Assembly (NCBI GenBank): GCA_008330645.1
Contig: VLTN01000013.1
Span: 186,001-250,000, forward strand
Reading direction: 5' to 3'
DNA length: 64,000 bases
DNA from: Cafeteria roenbergensis
Lineage: Eukaryota > Sar > Bigyra > Bicosoecida > Cafeteriaceae
The translations under genes and the position numbers were made by a program. The notes under the pieces are model-generated. The model ran no database searches and had not been told where the DNA came from. It worked only from the letters and a program-made list of their open reading frames with translations. Below are positions 51,984-61,155 of this stretch, piece by piece (positions within the stretch are counted from its first letter, which is position 1; each line of letters begins with the position of its first letter).

Positions 51984-53045
51984 TCACGCGGGGCCTTGAG
52001 TGGCCGGCGGGCCCATAATGCCCCCGTGCGTCCACCGATACACGAGGAACAGCAGCAGCAGAATGAGCGCCACGCCGACCCACAACACGATGCGGTCGCC
52101 CGTGGCCCGCCGCCTGATGCTGGACAGCAACGAGTGCGACACGCCAATGGACGACAGGATGTCCAGCACGCCCGTCTGGATGTTCTGCACTCACGAGGCT
52201 CGGCCGGAACGAAAAAAACACGTCATCGGAGGCTTGCTCGCTTCGCGACGGCCTCCGCGGGGCAGCGGAATCGAGGGCTGAAGCGCTTCCAGCTGGGCGC
52301 AGGCCTGTCTCACCTTGAGGGCGTCGCTTTGGCTGCGCAGCGAGCCCTGGATCGCGGACGTGGTGCCGGCAATGTCGCCAAGCATCGATGCCGCGCTCAT
52401 GAGCGACGCACGCTCCCGCTCCATGGCGCCCAGAGCGCCCAGGCTCGCTCCTGTGGCCGCCCCCGCCTGCGGACATCGCGGCAGTAGCACGGGCGCCGCA
52501 CCTTGCGCGGGGGAGCCCGCGTTCGTTGTGGCGTCAGCGGCTGCACGTCACCGCTCGCCGCCGCGTGCGGCGCAGCCGGCATGGCTCTCACAGTCGCCCC
52601 TTGGAACAGCGCCTCTCGCTCGTCCGCCCGTCGCCGAGTGGTGTGGCTGACGGTCATTACCCTGCCGATGGCGTCTCGCAGCCGCCTCTCCTGCTCGCGG
52701 AGCTGCTGGAGCCTGCTGCGGCGGTCATCAACTCCGCGGGCGAGCGGGGGGCAGGCAGCGCCTGGCGGGCGGCCCAATGCGGAGCGCGTGTCGAGACCGG
52801 GGCGCCGGGCCAACTCACTAGGTCCACATTGCGCCAAGCCCGGTTGATTCGCGAAAGTCGCGCTCCATTGCGGCAACATTGCTCGACAGCTCGTTGAGCC
52901 GCTCGGTCGCCCGCAGCTTGTCAGCGTCCAGCATCCCAGAGCCGCACTCCTCCAGCTGCATGCACGCGTCCTCCACCTCCGCGGCCAGCGCCCGAGCGGC
53001 CGAGTAGCGGGCGTTCATGTCGTCCGTGTCCCGAGCGCCAGCCAT
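51984..53045 (-). CDS. Membrin-type Golgi Qb-SNARE (GOSR2/Bos1-like)
   Basis: SNARE for ER-to-Golgi vesicle fusion. Four exons: 53045-52819 (MAGARDTDDMNARYS onward), 52715 to about 52547 or 52502, 52466-52314 and 52184-51984. Outer introns have GTGAG donors; the third is 129 bases. The second intron is ambiguous: an 80-base model (donor GTGCAG at 52546) or a 35-base model (donor GTGCGG at 52501) both keep the frame. The SNARE helix continues across exons 3 and 4: AIQGSLRSQSDALK joins NIQTGVLDILSSIGVSHSL, with Gln in LRSQ at the zero layer, aligning with human membrin LRTQ. RRRATGDRIVLWVGVALIL starts the C-terminal anchor, and a short luminal tail ends GPA. The N-terminal helices are acidic, as in Habc domains. 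Confidence in family is high; the exact middle exon is less sure. Confidence 0.85.
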
Positions 53046-53313
53046 CGCACTCCGCCGCGCGGGGAGCGGGAGCGCCGCAAGACGGGCTTCAGCGACGAAA
53101 TCCCCGGCAGGGCACAGCCGCGGCCCAGCAGAATCGTGTCCGCAGCGCACGTGCCTGCTGCGAGTCTGCCTGCGCGAGTGCGCCAGCGACCCGCGCGGTC
53201 CGGACGCCGCCACGCAATAGTGACCGAGCTGGCTCTGCTTCGGCCGATTTGGCAGCGCCCGGCGCGGCGGCTGCGACCGGCTGCTTCCACCGCGGCGGGG
53301 TGTGCAGCGGAAG

Positions 53314-54957
53314 ATGCTCTCTCGCGCGGCCAATGGAGGCGCGCTGGGCGCGGCGCTGCGGCGGTACGCCCAGAGCGGCCGAGTTTGGACAGCGACCGCA
53401 CTCCGCGCAGCGAGCACGGCCGCCGCCGGCGTGGGCGAGGCGCTCGGCACTGGCAGCGTCGCGGCTGGAGCGGGGCCCGAGGAGAACTACGTGTCCCTCG
53501 TCCCGGACACTTGCTGCGGGACGGTGCCCCTGCACGCTCGCCAGCTCGTTCTTCTGACGCCAGAGCCGCCGAGCGCGTGGCCGTCCAAACCCGAGAGCGT
53601 GAAGGGCTCGTTGCCGTGGCGCTATGCCAGACTTCTGCAGTCGGCAAACTCGAGCCTGGGCGCCGGCTCGCCGCTCGGCGAGGCGCCCGCGCCCGCTGCA
53701 GCCGCTCGTCGCAAGGGCGGCGCCTGCGGCCTGGGTGCGCTGGCCCCCAGCGAGGACGCCGAGCTCGCCGCCCTCCCCGACGACGACGACGAGGACGACC
53801 CGCAGGGTGCAGGTCCCGGGGAGGCAGCAGCGGGCTCTGCGGGTGGCGCCAGCGAAGGGCTCATGCCTCCGGTGAAGCTGTTGCAGGCGCACATGCGGGG
53901 CGCCGGCGAGCACGACCCCCGGTTCGCCTTTGCCGACGGCAGCGCCGCCTACACGACACAGGACCGCCACGCCGTCCTCATCTTCCCCGAGGCTGTGCTG
54001 GTCTCCGGCCTCGCGGCCGGGGACGCCGCCGCTGTGGTCAGCGCGCTCCGCACCCCTGGCCCCGGCCTGAGGGAGGCGGTGCGCGCCAGCCTCGCTGCCC
54101 TAGGGAGCGAGGCCAAGGCAGAGCCGGCGCCGGGCCTCCACTTCATGGTGTGCGCGCACTCCCGGCGCGACAAGCGCTGCGGCGACAACGGAACCACGGT
54201 CCTGGCTTGGCTCCGGAAGTGGCGAGCGGACCATCTGCGAGACTCGGCGGCGAAGCGGTCCACGTGGCACCAGCCCGCCGCGGCCACGGGCAGGGCCAGC
54301 AGGTCCGGCCGCGGCGGGTGGGGCTCCGCCGCGCTGGCAAGAGGCGACGACGCGCGTGTGCCCGTCCCCGCCGCCACGCACCCCGTCCGCGTGCCCCGCG
54401 GCTCTGCTCGCGCCTCGCCCGACCGGCTCTACCGCGTGGCCGCGCGCGAGGCTATTCACGTGTGGCCCGTGTCGCACGTGGGCACGCACCGAATGGCCGC
54501 CAACGTGCTTGTGAACCCGCCGGGGGACTGGTTCGCGCACATGCACGAGGAGGCCGATGCACGGGCGCTGTTTGAGCACGCGGTGGAGCTGGGGCTGGCA
54601 GCGATCCCGCCCGACGCCGACTCGCTGCACCCGCTTCGCACCTCCCACAGGGGCTCGCTGGGGCCGATGGGGCTGGCCGGGGTGGCGTGGGACGCGGCTG
54701 AGGGCGGCGACGGCAGCAAAGCCGGCGGACCGGTGGACGGCGAGGAGGCTGACAGGCGGGCTGGCGAGTGGACGGATGCGCTGTACAGCGGGACGACCGT
54801 CGCGGAGATGGTCCGGCCTGTCGCACGGTGGTGGCGCGGCCGCATGGGGCTGAGCAAGGAAGAGCAGCAGCGCATCTACCTGGAGATCGACCCCACCGCC
54901 GACCTGGGACACGCAAAGCTCAGTGCCAAGCTCATGGGCGGCTCGGACAGGCACTGA
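53314..54957 (+). CDS. Sucrase/ferredoxin-like (Apd1/Aim32 family) 2Fe-2S protein, probably mitochondrial
   Basis: Members bind a [2Fe-2S] cluster through a thioredoxin-like ferredoxin fold; yeast Apd1 and Aim32 are implicated in redox balance. The first ATG in frame (53314) gives 547 residues with an N-terminus rich in Arg/Ala/Ser (MLSRAANGGALGAALRRYAQ) like a mitochondrial presequence. The cluster motifs are visible: FMVCAHSRRDKRCGDNG holds two cysteines spaced C-x8-C, and SHVGTHRMAANVLVNP holds H-x3-H, the Cys2-His2 ligand set described for Apd1. DTCCGTVPLHARQLVLLT and HAVLIFPEAVLV are other conserved blocks. Acidic and Ala/Gly-rich inserts separate them. Single exon, divergent from the membrin gene with 268 bases between. 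Confidence 0.88.
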   Translation: MLSRAANGGALGAALRRYAQSGRVWTATALRAASTAAAGVGEALGTGSVAAGAGPEENYVSLVPDTCCGTVPLHARQLVLLTPEPPSAWPSKPESVKGSLPWRYARLLQSANSSLGAGSPLGEAPAPAAAARRKGGACGLGALAPSEDAELAALPDDDDEDDPQGAGPGEAAAGSAGGASEGLMPPVKLLQAHMRGAGEHDPRFAFADGSAAYTTQDRHAVLIFPEAVLVSGLAAGDAAAVVSALRTPGPGLREAVRASLAALGSEAKAEPAPGLHFMVCAHSRRDKRCGDNGTTVLAWLRKWRADHLRDSAAKRSTWHQPAAATGRASRSGRGGWGSAALARGDDARVPVPAATHPVRVPRGSARASPDRLYRVAAREAIHVWPVSHVGTHRMAANVLVNPPGDWFAHMHEEADARALFEHAVELGLAAIPPDADSLHPLRTSHRGSLGPMGLAGVAWDAAEGGDGSKAGGPVDGEEADRRAGEWTDALYSGTTVAEMVRPVARWWRGRMGLSKEEQQRIYLEIDPTADLGHAKLSAKLMGGSDRH

Positions 54958-55317
54958 CCGGGCGGCGGGCAGCGGCGGCAGCTCGGGGCGGCCCGCGGGG
55001 AGGAGCGGCTGGTTGCTGCGCCAAGGCCCGGGGCCCGCCTGAAAACAGAGCTGGCGCTGGAGCATCGCGCCAGCTGCAGCCATGCGGGTGCGCTGACCTG
55101 GCAGCGTGTGTTTTGCGTGACGCTGGATCGCGTGTGCGCGAGCGCGTTGCCTCCCAGCCGCACGCGCGAAGCTCGGACTGGGCCCAAGGGCCGCTGGCCC
55201 AAACGCGAGCTGGCGCGATACTATCCGTGTTGCACGCGCCCACGCCAACCAGCTCTGCAGTCTCAAAAACGACGGGGGCCCGTGCGCGACGCACGCACGG
55301 GTGGCGCTCGCTGCAGG
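54958..55317. other. Convergent 3' spacer
   Basis: It lies between the stops of the Apd1-like gene and the ADP-ribosylhydrolase gene. No conserved frame or element was seen. Confidence 0.5.
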
Positions 55318-56952
55318 TCACTCTCGCAATTCCAAGTAGCGCGCAGCCAGCGCTGAGCACAGCTCGGCGATTCGATCGGAGTACTCCACCACTGCGGACT
55401 GCGCCGCCAGTGCTGCATCCTCAGGCTGCCGCATTGCGGTCATTGCGCCGAACCACGCGCCGCAGATTGTGGCTGTCGAGTCCGAGTCGCCGCCGTGCGC
55501 TGCCGAAAAGCGCAGCAGCGTTGCCCAGTCGCTGCCCGCAGCGTGCATAGCTTGGAAGGAAATCAGGACGCTCGACGTCGCGCTCCAGCCGTGCTTCAGG
55601 GCAAGGAATGCGGCGTCTCTGGCGGCCGGGTCGGAAGCAGTTTCGCGAGTCATGCGTGACGCCGGGTCGTCGCTGTAAGTCTGCCAGCGCTTGCAGAAGA
55701 GAGTCGAAAGCTCCCCGGAAACGGCCATTGGCACCGCTCGCTCGCCGGGCCGCGCTGCCAGGTACCGCCTGAGCTCGGGGACAAAGTCTGATACGATTGC
55801 TGACGGCCAGTCGGCGACAGGCACCCGCTCCAGCGCCAAGGCGCACCCTGCTGCCGCCACCACGGCCGAGGCACACCCGGCGAAGGAGTGATGAGAGAGG
55901 ACCGCGCTCTCCGCGGCGGTGGCCACGAGGATGGGCCAGAACCTGCGCTCGTGGTACATCACGCCGATGGCCATGGCACGCATGGCGGCACCGCAGCCCG
56001 TGTCCTTCTGAGGCGAAAACGGCGTGGCAGTGGCCCAGGCAGCCGCCCCGCTGCGCCTCAGCGCCGTGACTCCTCGGTTGCAGGTGTTGCCTGGCGCGCG
56101 GCCCGGCATGTCTGCCCAGCAAGCAACATGCCTCTCCGCCATCAGGGTCATGAGCGCATCTAGCTCGGCGCTGTCCCCCGCGGACCGCGGGAGCCGCATG
56201 GGCGAGCTCGCAAAGGCCTCCATCGTCGCAATGTGCATCACGGTGTCGTCGGACACGGGCCAGCCGTCCTCCTTGCGAGGCAAGAGCGCGGCCGCGCCAC
56301 CGAGCGCCAGCATCTGCTCATCGACCGCGACTCCGCTGGTGCAGAACTCCCATTCGCCCCCGCGGTAGCCAACGGCGTCGCCCACAGCAGCAGCGTGCAT
56401 TGCCACCCGGAACACGCGCTCGGCCTCCGAGCGAGTCAACGCGACTGTCTCGCCGCTCGCCTTGTCGCCGCCACCAGCCGGGGCAGAAGCAGCAGCAGCC
56501 GCCGGCGCCACGCCTCCGCCACCGGTCGGCAGCGCGCCATGCTCGGCGGGGCCACGTGGGGCGGTCGTGGCCGCCGCGGCTGCCGTGCGGAGCGCCCTCG
56601 CAGTCGCTGGAAAGCCCCGCGCAGTTGCAATTTCGGCGGGCACCCCGTCGCGGGAAGCAGCCCCGAGCAAGGCCTCTGCCCGATTGCCGCAAAGCCGCAG
56701 TACCTCGTCGACCAACTCTGCGGAGGCGCCGTGCCATGCCATCTGGTGAAGGACGGTGTAGCCGGATCGGCGTGCCGAGCCGACAAGCTCCGGCCGAGCG
56801 CCGAGCGTGCTGAGCACGGTGGCCCAGTCGCCCGCGTATGCAGCATCGAGGAGGGCGCTCGCCTCGCCTCGCTTGTCGCCAGAGCAGGCTGCCATCGCTT
56901 GCGCAGGCTGCTTGTGCGAGTGCGTGGCATCGGAAATTGCAGACGGTTGCAT
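55318..56952 (-). CDS. ARH1-type ADP-ribosylarginine hydrolase with N-terminal ankyrin repeats
   Basis: Removes ADP-ribose from arginine side chains (ARH1/ADPRH class) using two magnesium ions. The ATG at 56952 gives 544 residues; a second ATG at 56895 (MAACSGDKRG) is equally possible. Residues of about 28-125 form two or three ankyrin repeats (GYTVLHQMAWHGASAELVD, DGVPAEIATARGF). After a Gly/Ala linker the hydrolase runs to the end: MHAAAVGDAVGYRGGEWEF, VSDDTVMHIATMEAF, DMPGRAPGNTCNRGV, GCGAAMRAMAIGV, HHSFAG and HGGDSDSTATICGAWFG. The DDT and GGDSDST metal-binding motifs are intact. The RAPG, GCGAAMRAM and HGGDSDST set is specific to ARH1 rather than ARH3. Ankyrin fusion is not part of animal ARH1. 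Single exon. Confidence 0.93.
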   Translation of the reverse strand: MQPSAISDATHSHKQPAQAMAACSGDKRGEASALLDAAYAGDWATVLSTLGARPELVGSARRSGYTVLHQMAWHGASAELVDEVLRLCGNRAEALLGAASRDGVPAEIATARGFPATARALRTAAAAATTAPRGPAEHGALPTGGGGVAPAAAAASAPAGGGDKASGETVALTRSEAERVFRVAMHAAAVGDAVGYRGGEWEFCTSGVAVDEQMLALGGAAALLPRKEDGWPVSDDTVMHIATMEAFASSPMRLPRSAGDSAELDALMTLMAERHVACWADMPGRAPGNTCNRGVTALRRSGAAAWATATPFSPQKDTGCGAAMRAMAIGVMYHERRFWPILVATAAESAVLSHHSFAGCASAVVAAAGCALALERVPVADWPSAIVSDFVPELRRYLAARPGERAVPMAVSGELSTLFCKRWQTYSDDPASRMTRETASDPAARDAAFLALKHGWSATSSVLISFQAMHAAGSDWATLLRFSAAHGGDSDSTATICGAWFGAMTAMRQPEDAALAAQSAVVEYSDRIAELCSALAARYLELRE

Positions 56953-57255
56953 TTTCCTTCACTCCACGCTGCGGGATATTTGCGTGCGCGCAAGAAATGC
57001 CAAGGCGCGAGCGAGAGCAAGCCCTTTGCCCGCCCCCGCAAGGCCCAACGGCGTTCTCGTCGTAGCCACGACCCGTTGGCTCTCGTGGTCTTGCTTGGGC
57101 GCACCGCGGGCACGGAGAGAGCGGGGCAAGGGCCGGGCGCTTTGCGGGGAGCGGATGCAACTGCAACGCACAAAACAGCTCGAGTGCCACAGCGCCCCGC
57201 TGGACTTGCCAGCGCGGATTCAGAGCCCTGCAATGCACGGAAGGCTCCGCTCCTA
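56953..57255. other. Spacer between two minus-strand genes
   Basis: It holds the 5' flank of the ARH1-type gene and the 3' flank of the disordered protein gene. No recognised element. Confidence 0.45.
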
Positions 57256-59355
57256 TCAGCCGATGCGCACAGCCTCGCCCTCGTCGTCGTCGTCGTCATC
57301 GTCGTCGTCGTCGTCAGTCTCCTCTTGCACACCGTGCGGCCGCCCGGTCCGAAGCTGTTTGCCCTCGGGGAGCGACGCCATCTTCACAACGTTGGACCGC
57401 TGCCGCCTCACCAGCTCCCAAAGCAGGTAGCTCTTCTCAATGGCACCAGCGCTCATCCGGCCACGCTTGCCACGGCCACCGGCGTGGCGCGCCTGAGTCG
57501 CGTCCTCCGCCGCAGCCGAAATGGTGTCCGCTCGCGCGGCCGCGTCGTCAGTATCGGCGGCGCTGCTCCCAGCCAGCGCTTTCGCTCGTGCCGCTGCCGC
57601 AGCCGCAGCAGACCCGGACGCTGCCGCCGATGAGGCCGGGGCCTTGGCCGATCGCTGCTTGCGCAGCTGCTGCAGCACCACCATGGCTGCGCTGGCCATG
57701 ACGTCCCCTGGCGTCTCGCCTGCCGCACCCTTTGCGCCGCCGCCGTCCCCACCACTGGTGCTTGCGCTGCGAAAAATGCCCCCCGACAGCCCGGGGCCCG
57801 CGGCCGCCTCTCGGGCCTGGGCTCGCAGGCCGTGCTGCTCTCCGGCAGTGAGCCTGACGGGCGACTTGGCCGTGCTGGCCGTAAGGTCTCTGGGAAACCC
57901 TTCCGACTGCGCCAGAACAAGCAGGTTGGGGGCGGAACGCAGCGCTGGCCCTGCGCGCTTCGTCTCCCGGACCCGAAGATCCAGCGACTCGGCCAGCGAC
58001 GGCTCAGCCGCGCCGGCGCCGCTGCTCCCGCCGCTCGTCGCGCCCATGTCGCCTCCGGAGCCCGCCATGGCCGCGGCGGCCAGGCGCTCGGCACGCTCGA
58101 CGGCATCGGCGTCGCGAAGCGAGCCGTGTGCGCCCCGCCCGACGGCGCTGGCCCTCGCCGACGTCGGCCGCGCCGCACGTGAGGCGCCGTGCCGCTTGGC
58201 GGCCGTCGACCGAAACGCAAACGACGACGACCCACCGGGCGCCGAGCCGCTGACGGTCGCGCCGGGTCCGCCTGCCGCTGCCGCTTGGCGCTGCACTGGT
58301 GACCACAGCTTCGCCCCTGACCCATTGCGACGGTGCGACACAGGAGGCCCGCTCCCGGTGACAAAGTCCGCCGCCGCGTCCACGCTTGCGCGAAGCGGGG
58401 CGCGCGAGATGCTCTGCCCGGACGCGGTTCGGGCCGCAGGGCCCGTTGCCGCCTCCTCCTGGGTCGATGTCTGCGGGCTGGGGACGCCGGACGTGCCCAT
58501 TGCGCGACGGGAGTGGCCAGCGCGGACCGGGACGAGGTGCCGCCCGCTCGCGGCGCGCTGGCGCGAGGGCGCAGTCGGCGCAAAGCCGGCTGCCGTGGGC
58601 ACGCCCGTCGAGCCTCGCATGCCTGCCCGCGGCCCTGCGCCGCTCTGGTGGGCCACGGGGGACAGCGACGGCACCTGACCCGAGGAGGCCATTGGCTCGG
58701 CCAGGGATGGGGCGCCGGGCTGGAGCCGGAACGACCCGTGCGAGGAGTGGCTGGATAACTGCCCGCCTGCTTGGGACTGGGCGAGTCGCGGGGAAGGCTG
58801 GCCGGGCGCCGGGCGCCGGCCGTGGCGGCCCACGGCACTAGCCGCCGCGGTCATGAGGCTCGTGCCGCAAGCCTCCAGGCCAGCAGCGCGCGCCGACAGC
58901 GGCTGCGCCACGTGGGACTTTGCGGCGCCGGCCGAAGAAGCCTCGCGCGGCCGAGAAACGCTCGGTGCCTCGGCCGGCCCGCCGCCCGCCGCCTGCGGCT
59001 GCACCCCGAGGCCGGTGGACAGAGACGACGCACCAGCGGCCCGCGGCCCCGGCCGGGCGCTGCTGCCGCCGGGCCTGCGAGGCGAGCCGTTCGACGCCGC
59101 GTCGCCCTGGGGTCGCTGCAGCAGGGCGCGCCCCGGGCGGGCGGGCGCGCCGCCGGGGCGTGGCCTGCCGTAGTCCGCGTGCGGGGCCCCAATGCCTGAC
59201 GTCTGCACCGCAGCAGCTTGCCCGGGCGGGGCGCTGGGCACCGGTCGCGAAGGGTCGCTGCGTGGGTCGAGGCGAGCAACCCCGGCACTGCCTGACCCGC
59301 CACCGCCCGGGCCGCCGACCACCCCGCCTCCCGCGGCCTCAAGAGGACGGTACAT
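57256..59355 (-). CDS. Disordered Ser/Ala/Gly-rich protein with poly-Asp tail, unknown function
   Basis: I do not recognise the family. The ATG at 59355 (MYRPLEAAGGG) gives 699 residues, mostly low complexity with scattered Ser/Arg-rich patches (FAFRSTAAKRHGASR) and two short helical segments: SLAESLDLRVRETKRAG and SAAMVVLQQLRKQRSAKA. The best candidate for a conserved element is near the C-terminus at about 57370-57470: AGAIEKSYLLWELVRRQR followed by SNVVKMASLPEGKQL, amphipathic and ordered-looking. The protein ends in twelve or so aspartates encoded by a GTC tract (57279-57322) and a short EAVRIG tail. No catalytic motif. It could be a nuclear or cytoskeletal scaffold; this is only a guess. 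Confidence 0.6.
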   Translation of the reverse strand: MYRPLEAAGGGVVGGPGGGGSGSAGVARLDPRSDPSRPVPSAPPGQAAAVQTSGIGAPHADYGRPRPGGAPARPGRALLQRPQGDAASNGSPRRPGGSSARPGPRAAGASSLSTGLGVQPQAAGGGPAEAPSVSRPREASSAGAAKSHVAQPLSARAAGLEACGTSLMTAAASAVGRHGRRPAPGQPSPRLAQSQAGGQLSSHSSHGSFRLQPGAPSLAEPMASSGQVPSLSPVAHQSGAGPRAGMRGSTGVPTAAGFAPTAPSRQRAASGRHLVPVRAGHSRRAMGTSGVPSPQTSTQEEAATGPAARTASGQSISRAPLRASVDAAADFVTGSGPPVSHRRNGSGAKLWSPVQRQAAAAGGPGATVSGSAPGGSSSFAFRSTAAKRHGASRAARPTSARASAVGRGAHGSLRDADAVERAERLAAAAMAGSGGDMGATSGGSSGAGAAEPSLAESLDLRVRETKRAGPALRSAPNLLVLAQSEGFPRDLTASTAKSPVRLTAGEQHGLRAQAREAAAGPGLSGGIFRSASTSGGDGGGAKGAAGETPGDVMASAAMVVLQQLRKQRSAKAPASSAAASGSAAAAAAARAKALAGSSAADTDDAAARADTISAAAEDATQARHAGGRGKRGRMSAGAIEKSYLLWELVRRQRSNVVKMASLPEGKQLRTGRPHGVQEETDDDDDDDDDDDEGEAVRIG
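57279..57322. repeat. GTC triplet tract encoding C-terminal poly-Asp
   Basis: Nearly perfect GTC repeats, read as GAC on the minus strand, give an acidic run at the end of the disordered protein. Confidence 0.9.
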
Positions 59356-59606
59356 TCGCGAGCAAGCACCCCTGTCTGGGGCGACCGCGCCACTCTCGCC
59401 CTCTCTCGCTGGGTGGGCAGCTCCTCGGTCCGAAACGGATTTGTGCTTTCGGCGCCTGCCGCGACAGCAACTCTGGACCGGGTCGGCGGCAGAGTTGAGC
59501 AGGTATCTGCCGGCGACTCGAAGGCGCTCGCAGGTCGCCGGGGGGCCGAGTGGCCCACACCCAGCGAGGAAGCGAACGCCAATCCGTCGGCACGAACGAC
59601 CGGCCC

Positions 59607-60513
59607 ATGGCAGCAGTGACCTCGGCCTCTCCCTTTGCGCGCGCCAGCCCGAAAATGATTGACGCTGCGGCTGCGGCAGCCTCGGGCCGCCCGCTCAAGC
59701 TCTTGACACTGCTGCTCGTGGTCCAGGGCGACCGCGTTCTGCTGGGGATGAAAAAGCGAGGGTTCGGCATGGGTGAGCACCGCGCGACGCGGCCGCGCGC
59801 CTGCCGGCGCTCGTGTTTGAACTGAACGGCGCTCTGCCGCTCCCCTCCCGCCAGCCCAGGCGTTGGGCCCGCTCCGCGTGCGCTGAAACTGCCGCGGGTG
59901 GCTCGCAGGCAAGTACAACGGCTACGGCGGCAAGGTTGAAGCCGGGGAGACTGTGCTGGAGGGGGCGCTGCGCGAGCTGCACGAGGAAGCCGGAATCAAG
60001 GCCACCGACGCCACACCGCGCGGCCGCATGCTCTTCGAGTTCCGCGGCGAGGAGACCGTCATGGATGTCCGGGTGTTTTCGGCATCGGCGTTCGAGGGCG
60101 AGCCAACCGAGTCTGAGGAAATGACGACAGAGTGGTTTGGCGTGGACAAGTTGCCTTTCGACCGCATGGTGAGTACCCGCCGCACGCACGCGCAAGCGCG
60201 TTGGAGCTGATTGGGCGACGCGAGAGGGAGGAGTGGGTTGCGCGCATGGCTTTTAGGCCACTTGATCACGCCTGCGGTGGTGGGGAGGAAAAGGGCCCGT
60301 TGCTCCGTTGGGCACGCGAACGGCGCACCCGCTTGCTGCGCCTGCACAACGCTCCTGCAGTGGGCGGACGACAGGCACTGGTTCCCGATCCTGCTCGACG
60401 GTGGCTTCTTCCGCGGATATTTCGAGTTCGAGAAGGACAAAATTGTGGATGGCGTGCTCGAGCGCACCGCGGACGCGGACACGGCGCTGAAGGCGTTCGG
60501 TGCTTCCAAATGA
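59607..60513 (+). CDS. NUDT1: MTH1-type Nudix hydrolase (oxidised purine nucleoside triphosphatase)
   Basis: Cleans the nucleotide pool by hydrolysing 8-oxo-dGTP and related oxidised nucleotides to monophosphates. Three exons: 59607-59772, 59909-60168 and 60361-60513, with introns of 136 and 192 bases (GTGAGC and GTGAGT donors, CGCAG/TGCAG acceptors). The product is 192 residues. GDRVLLGMKKRGFGMG joins KYNGYGGKVEAGE across intron 1; the Nudix box GKVEAGETVLEGALRELHEE is complete and ends AGI. MFEFRGEE-like and MDVRVFSASAFEGEP blocks follow. Intron 2 falls exactly between PFDRM and WADDRHWFPILL, so the Trp and Asp-Asp that recognise the oxidised base in human MTH1 (W117, D119, D120) are all present. 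About 35 residues longer than human MTH1, mostly an N-terminal Ala/Ser-rich extension. Confidence 0.95.
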
Positions 60514-60564
60514 ATGCACCGCCCCTCCCCGGGGCGGGAGGAGGCACGTTGGTGCTTCGGCTTC

Positions 60565-60615
60565 GGATGTGTGTGCGTATGCGTGTGTGCGCGCGTGCGC
60601 GCGCGCGTGCTTGGC
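60565..60615. repeat. GT/GC alternating tract 3' of MTH1
   Basis: A run of TGTGTGCG and GCGCGC dinucleotides follows the Nudix gene in the short convergent spacer. Confidence 0.8.
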
Positions 60616-60666
60616 CTTCGTTGCGCCAGCCAGCACTCGTCAGCGCGGGCAGGTGCCCTCGATGCC

Positions 60667-61155
60667 CTAGCGGCTGTGCAATTCCTTGTCGACCTCGCAC
60701 TCTTGAAGCCGCTCTCTGAGCCGGGCGTTCTCAAGCTTTAGCCCGATCCACTGCCTAGACCACTCTTCCTGCGGTTTGGCACGCGTCCGAGAAATGGCAG
60801 AGGGGAAGCCGGTGACTGCGGAGCGCGTGCCCGGACAGCAAGCGTTCCCCTTTGCCTCGCCCGCACGCAAAGCAAGAGCACTCACTCGGTCGGCCTCGTG
60901 CGCCGCCAAGGCGGCGGCGAGTCGCTCCTCGGCGTATGCCCTGGCTGCATCAACTGCGCCGATGCTCTCCACGAGCTGCGCGCGCGAGTGGTCGGCTGCC
61001 GAGCGGGTTCGCGCGAGAACGGCGTCCCGCCGAGCCATCTCTTGCTTCATGGCATGGACCTGGGCCCTGAGCCTGCTTGTTTCGTCAACCTCGTCAAGCG
61101 CGGGGCCTTCGGGCTCGGTGGCCGGAGCAGCGGGGGCTCGGCTTGCGCCGCTCAT
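60667..61155 (-). CDS. Small coiled-coil protein, unknown function
   Basis: I do not recognise the family. Two exons: 61155-60886 (MSGASRAPAAPATEPEG to HEADR) and 60768-60667 (EEWSRQWIGLKLENARLRE to the end), joined over a 117-base intron with GTGAGT donor and CCGCAG acceptor, phase 0. The product is 123 residues. Apart from the Pro/Ala-rich first 20 residues it is one continuous helix with heptad-like hydrophobics (LRAQVHAMKQEMARRDAVL, LKLENARLRERLQECEVD), interrupted only at the splice. Reading through the intron would insert a Gly/Cys/Pro segment that breaks the helix, which supports splicing. A dimeric coiled-coil adaptor is likely. Confidence 0.65.
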   Translation of the reverse strand: MSGASRAPAAPATEPEGPALDEVDETSRLRAQVHAMKQEMARRDAVLARTRSAADHSRAQLVESIGAVDAARAYAEERLAAALAAHEADRVSALALRAGEAKGNACCPGTRSAVTGFPSAISRTRAKPQEEWSRQWIGLKLENARLRERLQECEVDKELHSR

